Shown here: positions 27,890 through 36,301 of the stretch, one piece after another
Numbering within the stretch: the first letter of the stretch is position 1
Layout: every line of letters begins with the position of its first letter
Source: Candidatus Wolbachia massiliensis
GTDB taxonomy: Bacteria; Pseudomonadota; Alphaproteobacteria; Rickettsiales; Anaplasmataceae
Assembly: GCF_014771645.1 (NCBI RefSeq)
Contig: NZ_CP061738.1
Coordinates: 662,400 to 713,272 of the forward strand
Direction: 5' to 3'
DNA: 50,873 nucleotides
Notes under the pieces: model-generated
Database searches by the model: none
What the model saw: only the letters and a program-made list of their open reading frames with translations
Told to the model about the DNA's origin: nothing
Translations under genes and position numbers: made by a program

Positions 27890-29359
27890 ATGGAAAATAT
27901 AAGCTTTTTAAAATTCATTGAATTATGCTTTCAAACGGTGGTACCGGGGTGTGAGTATAATGATTATCAGTATATAAAAGTTATAGCAGACAGGCTAGAA
28001 GCAGCACATGTTGGCAAAATGAGGCGAATTATATTCAATATGCCTCCGCGCTCGATGAAGTCCATGTGTGTGAGTGTTGCGTGGCCTGCATGGATACTGG
28101 GCCATCAGCCAACTGCAAGGATAATAGTCGCAAGCTATTCTCAGCGACTTAGCGAAAAGCACTCACTCGATACGAGGTGCGTAATGCAGTCTAGTTGGTA
28201 TAGAGAGCTGTTTCCAGAGGTAGAACTATCCACAGAACAAAACACTAAATACAAATTTCAAACAGTGCAGAGAGGATACAGAATTGCAACGTCAGTTGGA
28301 GGGACACTGACCGGCGAAGGTGGTGATTTCATTATCGTAGATGATCCACTCAGTTCCGCCCAAGCTTTGAGCGAAACGCTCAGAAAGCGCGCTACAAACT
28401 GGTTCGATCAGACTCTAGTACCAAGGCTCAATGATAGAAAAAAAGGAGTAATTGTTCTTGTGATGCACAGGCTACACCAGGAAGATTTAACCGGACATCT
28501 TCTCTCCAAACCAAAAAACATATGGCATCATATTTGTTTACCAATAATAGCTGAAAATAAGGAGATTATCTATTCAATTAAAAAGCCAGCGCATCCTGTC
28601 ATCCGAGTAACTACAAATGGTTATACTAGCAATAAAAGCTGGATTTCAGCATCACGTGTTGGAATGATACCGCCCGTAATATTATACTCAAGAGAAGAAG
28701 GTCAGTTGCTATATCCATTAGATGAAGGAAAAGAAGAAATTGAGATGATGAAGGTTGAACTTGGGAGTTATGCTTTTGCTGCTCAATATCAACAAAACCC
28801 TTTACCATTTTTAAGTGGTATGATCAAACCAGAGTGGTTGAAACGCTATAAAAAATTTCCTGATAATCTCTCGCATGTAACGCAAAGTTGGGACACTGCG
28901 GTTTCAACAAACGATTCTAGCAGTTTTAGCATCTGCACCACCTGGGCAAAAATAGATAATAAATTTTATTTACTCGACGTATATCGTGCAAAGCTCGAGT
29001 ATCCGAAACTTAAAGAGCAGGTTTTGTCACTGGCTGCAAGGTGGTCGCCACACGCAATTTTGATTGAAGCAAAAACAAGTGGTCAGCAACTGGTGCAGGA
29101 GCTAAAGGCAACCAGTGATTTACCCATTATCGAAATAGTGCCACATGAAGGTAAGCTCACTCGATTCCATCAAATTATTCCGATGATAGAGTCTGGCAGG
29201 ATTGTTTTACCACATCAGGCAGTTTGGCTCAATGATTTTGAGTATGAGGTTTTGATGTTCCCAGAAATTCGCCATGACGATCAAGTAGACAGCATGATAC
29301 AATATTTGCAGTGGACGAAAAACAGTACCGCCAGGGTTGCAGCTATACGAACACTGTGA
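27890..29359 (+). CDS. phage / gene-transfer-agent-type terminase large subunit
   Basis: A 489-residue DNA-packaging motor protein. The ATPase half has a Walker-A-like MPPRSMKS (about 50-57, the PPRHGKS form of this family) and Walker B DFIIVDDP (about 146-153). The nuclease half has the RNase H-fold acidic residues SWDTA (about 343), LIEAKTSGQQL and HDDQVDSMIQYLQW near the end. It resembles terminases annotated by the TIGR01630-type C-terminal domain, also found in alphaproteobacterial gene transfer agents. No portal, capsid or small-terminase gene is adjacent, so it is an orphan. Residues 237-261 come from an in-frame palindromic repeat between the ATPase and nuclease halves. The frame is intact, suggesting retained function. 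Confidence 0.87.
   Translation: MENISFLKFIELCFQTVVPGCEYNDYQYIKVIADRLEAAHVGKMRRIIFNMPPRSMKSMCVSVAWPAWILGHQPTARIIVASYSQRLSEKHSLDTRCVMQSSWYRELFPEVELSTEQNTKYKFQTVQRGYRIATSVGGTLTGEGGDFIIVDDPLSSAQALSETLRKRATNWFDQTLVPRLNDRKKGVIVLVMHRLHQEDLTGHLLSKPKNIWHHICLPIIAENKEIIYSIKKPAHPVIRVTTNGYTSNKSWISASRVGMIPPVILYSREEGQLLYPLDEGKEEIEMMKVELGSYAFAAQYQQNPLPFLSGMIKPEWLKRYKKFPDNLSHVTQSWDTAVSTNDSSSFSICTTWAKIDNKFYLLDVYRAKLEYPKLKEQVLSLAARWSPHAILIEAKTSGQQLVQELKATSDLPIIEIVPHEGKLTRFHQIIPMIESGRIVLPHQAVWLNDFEYEVLMFPEIRHDDQVDSMIQYLQWTKNSTARVAAIRTL
28597..28670 (+). repeat. in-frame palindromic repeat inside the terminase gene
   Basis: The segment starts tgtcatccgagtaac and ends cagcatcacgtgttggaatgata, the opposed tgtcatcc / ggaatgaca-type ends of the intergenic palindromes in degenerate form. 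A CAGCA/TGTTG hairpin remains. It encodes VIRVTTNGYTSNKSWISASR followed by VGMI, a stretch unlike neighbouring terminase sequence, without breaking the frame. Confidence 0.6.
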
Positions 29360-29387
29360 TCTTGGGAGCACTAAAAGGTTCACTCTC

Positions 29388-29638
29388 CTGTCATCCCAGT
29401 ACACAACTGTACGAACATTTGTTTTGCCAAGGTAATTCGCATAATAAATGGTGTCATCCCAGTGCCCAGACACTGGGATCTAGGAATTTTATTAAATTGG
29501 TGGGTATAAAAGTAGCTGTTTTATGTTAAAATACAACATTTTGATGATTATGGAAAGGCTGGATACCAGTCTGGCATGACACCGTTTGTTGACCTTGGCA
29601 AAACAAATGTTCGTACAGTTGTGTACTGGGATGACACT
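29388..29638. repeat. long foldback intergenic repeat, copy 4 (best inverted ends)
   Basis: The left arm 29391-29455 (catcccagtacacaactgta, cgaacatttgttttgccaag, then a ggtgtcat end) is complemented by the right arm 29577-29638 (atgacaccgtttgttgacct, tggcaaaacaaatgttcgta, then cagttgtgtactgggatgac). A transcript would fold into a hairpin with a roughly 60-bp stem. The centre is the inverse of 1800-1885. The remaining gene-free DNA to 30006 holds only a fragment of the 10.5/16.4/32.9-kb repeat (29694-29725). Confidence 0.85.
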
Positions 29639-29944
29639 CTTCTTTTTTTCTGGATGTCAGTATTAGGATAACATAATAAGGGTACTGCTTTTCCCACTTA
29701 GTAAATTTCTTAAATATTTGTAGATAAAGCAATTTATAGCCTTTCTCGATGGTAATGAAACAAATTAAAAAGAGTACATTTTTGCCTACAACTGGAGGTT
29801 TAAGCGGATTTCCGATGTGTTTCATTTACCTTTCCAATAACGAAGTACAAGGTCAGTATCTAGAATTTTTCCCTCTTCCATCTAATCCTTAAGCTTAAAA
29901 TATTAGATGCTTTTTACAAAATACAAGAGCTATAAGACATGTTG

Positions 29945-29973
29945 TTGACTACCTTCAAATTTTATATTAAATA
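29945..29973 (+). promoter_or_regulatory. candidate promoter for the 30007 gene
   Basis: TTGACT (29945-29950) and TAAATA (29968-29973) are 17 bp apart. GGAGG (29996-30000) lies six bases before ATG 30007. The -10 match is only moderate. Confidence 0.4.
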
Positions 29974-30006
29974 TAAATAAACTATTAAGTAAAGTGGAGG
30001 ATTACA

Positions 30007-30510
30007 ATGCCTAATGAGAATCAACCTAAAAAAGTAAATCGGACGTGGTTAGCTATAGGAGCTGGTTCGCTGTTGTTTGTGATGATGTTACCTTCAATTC
30101 TTCTCTTAGCAAAAATAGCTATAGGGCTAATTATAGTTCCAGTTGTAGCAATAGCGATAAAAATTGCCTCAAAAATGATGTCAAATGTCTTGGAGGACAA
30201 ACAGACTGATCAAGGTCAGGCAGAACAACAAACAACACAAAACAAAGTTGTGAGCCTAGCTATTGGGTTAATATCTATGTTCGTAGGCGGACTATCACTG
30301 TTTACCATAGCGCAAATTGGTTTAACTGCAACATGTGCAGCTGTAACTGCTTTAGTCCTATATGAATATGCTAAAGACTATGAGTATGATGAAGGTAAAA
30401 AAATAGGTAAAAGCATAGACACCAAGTTAGATGAAATAACCGACACTACGACTAACTTTATTGTTAGCAACATTGAAAAACTTATTTCACCACAAGAACG
30501 CCAGGCATAG
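30007..30510 (+). CDS. lineage-specific small membrane protein, function unknown
   Basis: A 167-residue protein I do not recognise. Hydrophobic segments span about 14-56 (two helices, SLLFVMMLPSILLLAKIAIG then LIIVPVVAIAIKIA) and about 80-118 (two helices, VSLAIGLISMFVGGLSLFTI then GLTATCAAVTALVLY). A polar Gln-rich loop separates them (KQTDQGQAEQQTTQNK), and a charged tail contains DTKLDEITDTTTNF. The layout is a four-helix inner-membrane protein with a cytoplasmic tail. It has a good GGAGG site and probably its own promoter. It has no obvious similarity to the 25800 protein. Confidence 0.78.
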   Translation: MPNENQPKKVNRTWLAIGAGSLLFVMMLPSILLLAKIAIGLIIVPVVAIAIKIASKMMSNVLEDKQTDQGQAEQQTTQNKVVSLAIGLISMFVGGLSLFTIAQIGLTATCAAVTALVLYEYAKDYEYDEGKKIGKSIDTKLDEITDTTTNFIVSNIEKLISPQERQA

Positions 30511-30586
30511 CTTGTCTTGTGTTGATTTTGTGTAGCAGCGCCTGCCTGTGTTTTTCGTACTACTATAAATTGGCTATGCAAGTGCT

Positions 30587-31495
30587 CTACTCTATAAACT
30601 TTTTCACCATGCTGAATTTTAAGCCACGAATAAAATCCTCAATACTGCAAGGATTTCTTCCCTCCATTTGTACAACCTTGGGAATTAAAGTACCATCTTT
30701 TAAATTTATGCACATATTGTCATTAGTAATCTCGCCTTGTTTAAAGTTTAAAGGTGTGTTTGCTTGACAGTCAGCATCAAGTATTCTGACACGTTTGTTC
30801 TCTATCTTAATAAATGCCTTTGGATAAAACGCTTTAACCTTCCTATAAGCAGCCTCACAAGCATCACCCGCATAAATTTTATAGTCTTCTATTTTATTAG
30901 CGTAGCATGCATTATCATCGTTCTGTTCCAAGGGAAGATGTTTTTCGATTTCATTTAATACTTCCATCAGTAAATCACTACCCAGTTCGGATAACTTATC
31001 ATGCAGTGTCTTGTAATTGTCATTTTTTTCAATCAGAAGTTTTTTCTGTTTTAAAATAGGGCCAGAATCTAATCCTTCATTCAATTGCATAATGCTAACT
31101 CCAGTTTCTTGATCTCCTGCTAAAATTGAGTGTTGTATAGGAGCTGCACCACGCCATCTGGGTAATAGTGAAGGATGAATATTAATACAACCGTATTTTG
31201 GAATATCTAAAATTTTCTTTGGCAGTACCAATCCATACGCAGCAACAACTGCAACTTCTGGTTTGAAGTTTCTAAATTTTTCTTGCTCTACCAAAGATTT
31301 TAGAGAGACAGGAGTGCATACTCCTATATTATTTTCCTCAGCAATAACATGCACTGGAGATTTTGTTAGCTTTTGCCCACGCCCTGAAGGCTTTGGAGCC
31401 TTAGCATATACTGCTATTATCTCATTCTTTGATTTTAATAGCAAATTTAATGCACCAACAGCAAATTCCGGCGATCCCATGAAAATAATTCTCAT
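30587..31495 (-). CDS. fmt: methionyl-tRNA formyltransferase
   Basis: A 302-residue enzyme that formylates initiator Met-tRNA using 10-formyl-tetrahydrofolate. The Rossmann-like N-terminus begins [20 protein letters not shown]. The folate/catalytic signature is [34 protein letters not shown] (about 103-136), with the catalytic Asn-His and a downstream Asp in GLDSGPIL. The C-terminal tRNA-binding domain is a little short but present ([16 protein letters not shown]). It precedes no other translation gene on its strand except rplT and rpmI upstream, 27 bp away, so the three may be co-transcribed. def lies 27 kb away. Confidence 0.95.
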   Translation of the reverse strand: MRIIFMGSPEFAVGALNLLLKSKNEIIAVYAKAPKPSGRGQKLTKSPVHVIAEENNIGVCTPVSLKSLVEQEKFRNFKPEVAVVAAYGLVLPKKILDIPKYGCINIHPSLLPRWRGAAPIQHSILAGDQETGVSIMQLNEGLDSGPILKQKKLLIEKNDNYKTLHDKLSELGSDLLMEVLNEIEKHLPLEQNDDNACYANKIEDYKIYAGDACEAAYRKVKAFYPKAFIKIENKRVRILDADCQANTPLNFKQGEITNDNMCINLKDGTLIPKVVQMEGRNPCSIEDFIRGLKFSMVKKFIE

Positions 31496-31522
31496 GCTGC
31501 TAAATGTTTTTGCCTAAGGAAA

Positions 31523-31888
31523 TCAAGAATTCTCTGCTAATTTACCACTTACAGTCTCTACTAATTTTGCAAAATCATCTTTATGATTAACAGCCATCTC
31601 AGCAAGAATTTTTCTATTTAAATCAATTCCAGCAAGTGTAAGACCACGTATAAACCTACCATAAGTAAGCCCATGCTCTCTTGCTGCCGCGTTAATGCGT
31701 ATTATCCATAAACTACGAAAATCACGTTTACGATTTCTTCTGTCCCTATAAGCATATTGCAGTGCTTTTTCAACCCTTTGCAATGCAATCCTGTAACAAT
31801 TTTTTGCACGCCCTCTATAACCTTTCGCTAGTTTTAATATTTTTTTATGACGAGCGTGAGCAGTGACTCCACGTTTTACCCGAGCCAT
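31523..31888 (-). CDS. rplT: 50S ribosomal protein L20
   Basis: A 121-residue early-assembly 23S rRNA-binding protein. The whole protein matches the family, including [20 protein letters not shown] and [17 protein letters not shown], then [20 protein letters not shown]. It lies 19 bp after rpmI, the usual rpmI-rplT order. infC, the common third member, is not upstream here. Confidence 0.98.
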   Translation of the reverse strand: MARVKRGVTAHARHKKILKLAKGYRGRAKNCYRIALQRVEKALQYAYRDRRNRKRDFRSLWIIRINAAAREHGLTYGRFIRGLTLAGIDLNRKILAEMAVNHKDDFAKLVETVSGKLAENS

Positions 31889-31907
31889 TTTATTTTACCT
31901 CCATTTT

Positions 31908-32114
31908 TTAAATACCATAAGGCATATAAAGCTTAACTATACGCGAGTCAGACTTACCAAGAATCGTTGTACCCCGCTGGTTGCGAATGTTAGACTTACT
32001 TCTCTTTATCATGCCATGCCTTTTGCCTGATTGAGTGGAAATGACTTTACCTTTAGCCGTGAGGTTAAAGCGTTTTTTAACAGAAGACTTGGTTTTTAGC
32101 TTTATTTTCTTCAT
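31908..32114 (-). CDS. rpmI: 50S ribosomal protein L35
   Basis: A 68-residue, strongly basic L35: [39 protein letters not shown] and a family-typical C-terminus. First gene of rpmI-rplT. The space upstream to 32213 holds no gene and probably contains the promoter. Confidence 0.97.
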   Translation of the reverse strand: MKKIKLKTKSSVKKRFNLTAKGKVISTQSGKRHGMIKRSKSNIRNQRGTTILGKSDSRIVKLYMPYGI

Positions 32115-32213
32115 ATCTTAAATAAATTTTACAAACACGAATTCTTTAAATGATTTTATCAAAGAATCAAATAATACGCAATCTACAATTATAATACAAC
32201 CTAAAATTGTATA

Positions 32214-32675
32214 CTAAAGGAGCTTAAATGTAATTACACCCAATATATGTGTTATGCCTTCTTTATTCCCAAGTGGCAACAATACTTGCCTCATTTTCAC
32301 ACTTTCACTTTCTTCCTCTTCATTGATTGGGCACTGATTATCCACTATAGTGTCAAATTTATCAATGACTGCGTCTACCTTATATAATCGCAAAAATGGT
32401 GCATCAATTGCATATTTATTATCAATGCACATTTTTTTTTCAAAACCATAGAACTCAGCAGCCTTTTCTCCTGCATTTTCACAAATATAACCTTGATCCT
32501 TGACTTCAATGATAAAACAATGCTGCCACGACTCCATTATTTCAGAAGTGTCTATTTCATGCCTCTCTGGCCAATCTCTGTCTGATCCTTTTATATCACT
32601 CCAGTGCTGAGTTACCACATTTGCTATTCTTCTTTCTTTACCTGCATAAATTTCCATTCCAACGTCCACATACAA
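32214..32675 (-). CDS. PAS-domain protein (alphaproteobacterial PAS_5 type)
   Basis: A 153-residue cytosolic protein. The middle resembles the PAS_5 family common in alphaproteobacteria: RRIANVVTQHWSDIKGS, an RHEIDTSEIMESWQHCFIIE block (the pattern ..R.DIDP.DIP.L.PH.FLI.V), and a C-terminal strand region with MRQVLLPLGNKEGITHILGV. There is no output domain, so it would act as a stand-alone sensor or adaptor. The family's ligand is unknown. It is transcribed toward rpmI and sits between rpmI and arm B of the large inverted repeat. The stretch 32676-32890 upstream has no visible gene. Confidence 0.7.
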   Translation of the reverse strand: MYVDVGMEIYAGKERRIANVVTQHWSDIKGSDRDWPERHEIDTSEIMESWQHCFIIEVKDQGYICENAGEKAAEFYGFEKKMCIDNKYAIDAPFLRLYKVDAVIDKFDTIVDNQCPINEEEESESVKMRQVLLPLGNKEGITHILGVITFKLL

Positions 32676-32890
32676 AACATAGATATAAACTGAATCTACT
32701 GTGAATGTATTGATTTTTTCTTAACCGCAAAGCACGTATTAGGTGTATTTTGCACTGTATGTGCAATTTACGCGGGTATTTTTAGCCGTTTTTAACGTAT
32801 AACTTCTCCTGATAATATAGCTAACACAAGGTGGCTCGGCCCACGAACTTATAATTCGAAAGCAACCCCAACCGTCATCAAAAACAAAAA

Positions 32891-33348
32891 GGTTACTTGA
32901 CAAACCCCGCCGTTATCCTTATTATGGTCAGTGAAGCTATTATATTTGCTTTCGCCAATCTGCAGATTAAAAGGTAAGGATTACTTAATGTATCGGCGTC
33001 TTATGTTTAATTTTTTGCAGTACATAGGTGCTGTATGTCTTTAAAAAACTTCTAGGTTTTTACCTAAATAAGCTGAACGCGCTTATAAAGCGTTCCAAGA
33101 CATCAAAAAACGTCAATACTCGACAGAGATAGTAAATGGTTAGCTAACTCGGGTTTTCTTTGCTTTTTTTTCTGTTTGGTAAACTTTTTAAACAATTGCA
33201 GCGTAGGTTAGTTGAAATCAAAAACAGCTAAATCTCGCTTGTCAGGCGTTTAAAACATAAAAAACGCCAGTACTTTAAAGCGGAAAATAATCACAGGGCT
33301 CTTTTTGCCTTTTTCACTATTTAGTAAATTTCTTAAATATTTGTGGCT
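32891..33348 (-). repeat. ~455-bp intergenic repeat, arm B of an inverted pair
   Basis: Reverse complement of 16429-16880 with only scattered differences. It begins ggttacttgacaaaccccgc and ends tcttaaatatttgtggctaa. It fills most of the 703-bp gene-free stretch 32676-33378. Together with arm A it brackets dnaE through rpmI and the PAS gene. Confidence 0.88.
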
Positions 33349-33378
33349 AAAGTAATCTAGTGTAAAAGTTACACAAAA

Positions 33379-34449
33379 CTACAAATTATGAATCAACATT
33401 GCCTTAAAGAGAGTGCCCATGTTTTCAGTTAACCTCAAGAATTCACTGAAGATCCTGTTTTTCTGTTCATCATTTGCATTTTCCATTAAAGCCTGTGTTC
33501 TTTCCTTTATGCCAAATAGGTATAAAAATTCTCTTTGAGTTAAGATTTCGCAATCTATGTTGTCTAATGAATCTCTTAATGCTTGAAAGTTCACAAGTGC
33601 AGTAATATCGCTATTACCGACATTTTCAAGAAAATTAGCATACTTGTGTTGTTTTACCGCTTGCAAAGTGCTCTTGTAAGAAGGATATACATAGCCATAG
33701 TCTATAATCAAAGCAACTCCTTTATTATTATGTATCTTCTTCTCGAGTTTTCTTAATATTTCAATTCCGGCTGAACATACTTCCACCACGGCACCATTGA
33801 ACCATCCCAGTGTTACGCACTGAGATGACAAGAAAGGGGTGCTGGGATCCTTTTTCTGGATCCCAGTGTCACACACTGGGATGACAAAGAGGGAGCTTTG
33901 GGATGACACCGTGCTATCATCTTGTTTTATTATTCGGTTTTCATACCACTTTTCATCGCGGTAAACAAACTGATCAATTGGAAGAGCATCAAAGAATTCA
34001 TTTGCTAGAAAAATAGTCGGTTGTTCTGGTAAGTTATCAATATTTTCGTGCCAATTAATATCTAAACCCTTTAATTTTTCTTTTTGTATCTTCTGTAAAG
34101 CAGGACTGATTTCAACTAGGTAAATTGACATTGAGTTAAAAAAGCAGCTGTATTTTTTAGTGACTCTTATTATATCATGAATAAGTGTTCCTTTGCCTGG
34201 CCCAAGTTCAACTAGAGAAAACTTTGATGGCTTTCCTAATTTCTCCCATGAATGCATTACCCAAACTGCAATTACCTCACCAAACAATTGACTGATTTCA
34301 GGTGCGGTAATAAAATCACCATCCTTACCAAGTGGTAATTTGCTCATGTAATAGCCGTATTTTTCATGGTACAAAACAGCATTCATGAAATCACTGATGG
34401 ATATTGACCCTTGGCTTTTATCAATCAACTCATGTACATAAGTGAGCAT
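33379..34449 (-). CDS. MidA / NDUFAF7-type SAM-dependent methyltransferase
   Basis: A 356-residue class I methyltransferase of the DUF185/MidA family. N-terminal blocks are SISDFMNAVLYHEKYGYYMS and FITAPEISQLFGEVIAVWVM. The SAM-binding loop is LVELGPGKGTLIHDIIRV (about 86-103), followed by LANEFFDALPIDQFVY and IIDYGY. The mitochondrial homologue NDUFAF7 methylates a complex I subunit. The nuoJ-N operon starts 1 kb away on the other strand, so a complex I assembly role is plausible but inferred. Residues about 181-216 derive from a palindromic repeat inserted in frame between conserved blocks. The flanking motifs are intact, so the enzyme may tolerate it as a surface loop. Confidence 0.9.
   Translation of the reverse strand: MLTYVHELIDKSQGSISISDFMNAVLYHEKYGYYMSKLPLGKDGDFITAPEISQLFGEVIAVWVMHSWEKLGKPSKFSLVELGPGKGTLIHDIIRVTKKYSCFFNSMSIYLVEISPALQKIQKEKLKGLDINWHENIDNLPEQPTIFLANEFFDALPIDQFVYRDEKWYENRIIKQDDSTVSSQSSLFVIPVCDTGIQKKDPSTPFLSSQCVTLGWFNGAVVEVCSAGIEILRKLEKKIHNNKGVALIIDYGYVYPSYKSTLQAVKQHKYANFLENVGNSDITALVNFQALRDSLDNIDCEILTQREFLYLFGIKERTQALMENANDEQKNRIFSEFLRLTENMGTLFKAMLIHNL
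33802..33909. repeat. in-frame double-palindrome element inside the MidA-type gene
   Basis: Two hairpins lie in tandem: catcccagtgttacgcactgag and atcccagtgtcacacactgg, with outer gtcatccc / gggatgac-type arms and a gctgggatcctttttctgga middle. Intergenic copies of the same element are seen elsewhere in the window. On the coding strand it encodes SLFVIPVCDTGIQKKDPSTP followed by FLSSQCVTLGW. Confidence 0.88.
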
Positions 34450-34530
34450 ATTATTAATAAATGTTTAACTATAGCGTGTCATACTATAAAATAGTAGAAT
34501 ATTTGTATGTATAGTATAAATTAAAAGCTT

Positions 34531-34923
34531 ATGAGCAATAATGCTTCGATTATGGGCGATCAAGATACTAATCACGTTACCTTTATACCTCAAGATGATA
34601 GTGTTGAGTGTAAATTTGAAGAGGCTGTCAATCTTGTAGAAAATAAAGTTATAAGTGCTGACGGGTTAACTTTAGCAGAAGTGGTTCAAGCACTAGTTCA
34701 AATGCTAAAAGGTGATTTAGAGTTAGTAAAAAAAGTGCTAGCACATGCTAATATTATGGTAAAGCATGGAATGAAGGTAGCAAAAGAGTCTCAATTGAGC
34801 AGAGCCGATGTTCGTCAAGTTCTAGAAGGCAAAGAAAGTGTTATTAATAGACAGGATTTTGTAAAGAAACCACCTCTTACACCTGCTGTAAAACCGACCA
34901 AAAAGAAAGGCAGAGGTTTTTAA
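34531..34923 (+). CDS. conserved hypothetical protein
   Basis: A 130-residue soluble protein I do not recognise. The middle is predicted helical (LAEVVQALVQMLKGDLELVKKVLAH, interrupted by ANIMVKHGMKVAKES) and the C-terminus is a basic proline-rich tail (KKPPLTPAVKPTKKKGRGF). It has no catalytic motif or membrane segment. Its stop codon is immediately followed by the ATG of the next gene, so the pair is an operon. It is divergent from the MidA-type gene. Confidence 0.75.
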   Translation: MSNNASIMGDQDTNHVTFIPQDDSVECKFEEAVNLVENKVISADGLTLAEVVQALVQMLKGDLELVKKVLAHANIMVKHGMKVAKESQLSRADVRQVLEGKESVINRQDFVKKPPLTPAVKPTKKKGRGF

Positions 34924-35208
34924 ATGGCTGATTCTATAAAAAAATTTACTGTACAATGTGATTTCAAAGGACAAAGTTCACCTTTTTCAATATACATAGG
35001 AAATCCAAAAAGTGATGCTCACCCAATTCATCATCAAGATTCCTGGCTTGTAAAAGAACGTGGAGGAAATATCCCTAACAGAGTCAAAGAAAGCCTGCAG
35101 AAGTTATACAAATTATCTCAAGAAAATGGTATATCTTTTTCAGAATTATGCGCCTACGCTATTACTGTGGTTAATAATAGTGATAAAAAAGATGACAGCA
35201 AAAAATAG
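34924..35208 (+). CDS. DUF2610 family protein
   Basis: A 94-residue small protein matching the Rickettsiales-type DUF2610 family as I remember it: KKFTVQCDFKGQSSPFSIYIG, then HPIHHQDSWLVKERGGNIPNRVKESLQKLYKLSQENGISFSELC. Function is unknown. The C-terminal half (RVKESLQKLYKLSQENGISF) resembles a small helical, ribbon-helix-helix-like module, so nucleic-acid binding is possible but not shown. It starts directly after the stop of the 34531 gene. Confidence 0.75.
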   Translation: MADSIKKFTVQCDFKGQSSPFSIYIGNPKSDAHPIHHQDSWLVKERGGNIPNRVKESLQKLYKLSQENGISFSELCAYAITVVNNSDKKDDSKK

Positions 35209-35354
35209 CAATCATCTCTCATTGTCCTAGTATCTTTTTCCTGTCATCTAAATTTTACACTAAGACCATGCATCTAACTCGTAAGAGGATTTTTACAACA
35301 GTGCGAAAAGCCGTTTTACACCTAAATTCAGATTGATACACATTCAACTATTTA

Positions 35355-35383
35355 TTGACTTCGCAGCAATAGTTGCTTTAAAT
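35355..35383 (+). promoter_or_regulatory. candidate promoter of the nuoJKLMN operon
   Basis: TTGACT (35355-35360) and TTAAAT (35378-35383) are separated by 17 bp and lie 27 bp before the nuoJ ATG. Confidence 0.45.
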
Positions 35384-35410
35384 TAGTCTATTGCTGCAAT
35401 TAAAGTATCA

Positions 35411-35998
35411 ATGCCTTTTTTCTTTTATTTTTTTGCAATTCTCAGCATTTTATCTGCTGTTTGCGTGATCAGTGTAAGGAATCCTGTGCATGCAGTATTA
35501 TTTTTAATTTTTACCTTCGTTAACTCTGCAGTGCTTTTTATTCTCCTTGGAGCTGAATTTATCGCTATGATGGTGCTGATAGTATATATCGGTGCAGTTG
35601 CAGTGTTGTTTCTCTTTGTAGTGATGATGCTTGATATTGACTACATAAGATTGCGTCAGGGTTTTGTAAAGCATTTCACTCTCAGTGCTATATTATGTGT
35701 CGTGTTTTTTCTAATTATCAGCTTTGTAATTCACAGTTCAGCACCAAATGTAAGCAATGTTATAAATTATAATACCAATAACGTGAAAGCTATCGGTAAT
35801 CTGCTCTACACTGATTATATGTATGCTTTTCATCTTTCTGGTATTTTGCTACTTGTTGCAATTGTCGGTGCAATTGCTCTTACTTTGCAGGATAAGAAAA
35901 AAGGAGTTAAAAAGCAGAATGTATTAGAGCAATTGACACAATCTTCATCTGTAAAGTTAGTTAAGACTAAATTTAGAAAAGGAGTGGAATGGAAATAG
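35411..35998 (+). CDS. nuoJ: NADH-quinone oxidoreductase subunit J
   Basis: A 195-residue complex I membrane subunit (ND6 homologue) with five hydrophobic helices. The conserved N-terminal [20 protein letters not shown] and the helix-3 region [20 protein letters not shown] (with the acidic residue and Tyr typical of ND6) identify it, as does VVMMLDIDY. First gene of nuoJKLMN. It overlaps nuoK by 10 bp. Confidence 0.96.
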   Translation: MPFFFYFFAILSILSAVCVISVRNPVHAVLFLIFTFVNSAVLFILLGAEFIAMMVLIVYIGAVAVLFLFVVMMLDIDYIRLRQGFVKHFTLSAILCVVFFLIISFVIHSSAPNVSNVINYNTNNVKAIGNLLYTDYMYAFHLSGILLLVAIVGAIALTLQDKKKGVKKQNVLEQLTQSSSVKLVKTKFRKGVEWK

Positions 35999-36297
35999 GA
36001 TTAAATCATTTTTTGATAGTTGCTGCTATTTTGTTTACTATCGGAGTGTGTGGTATTTTCATCAACCGTAAAAGCATAATTAATATATTGTTATCGATAG
36101 AAATATTATTGCTAGCAGTTAACATTAACCTAGTTGCTTTTTCTGCCTTTATGAATGATATCGTTGGGCAAATTTTTGTTATGTTTGTTTTAACTGTTGC
36201 AGCAGCAGAGTCAGGAGTAGGGCTTGCAATATTGGTTGTTTATTATAGGAAGCGTGGAAATATAAACGTTGAACAAGCAAATTTGATGAAAGAATGA
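35989..36297 (+). CDS. nuoK: NADH-quinone oxidoreductase subunit K
   Basis: A 102-residue complex I membrane subunit (ND4L homologue) with three helices. The two conserved membrane glutamates of the proton path are visible in [20 protein letters not shown] and [18 protein letters not shown]. Overlaps nuoJ by 10 bp and precedes nuoL by 4 bp. Confidence 0.97.
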   Translation: MEIGLNHFLIVAAILFTIGVCGIFINRKSIINILLSIEILLLAVNINLVAFSAFMNDIVGQIFVMFVLTVAAAESGVGLAILVVYYRKRGNINVEQANLMKE

Positions 36298-36301
36298 AAG
36301 T

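Noticed and set aside
27890-29359. Calling the terminase region a WO prophage
   Set aside because: No head, tail, portal or integrase gene is near, and I recall WO terminase as a different (GpA-type) family.
33802-33909. Treating the repeat in the MidA-type gene as a disabling insertion
   Set aside because: The frame continues without stop and conserved motifs occur on both sides, so the gene is kept as intact.
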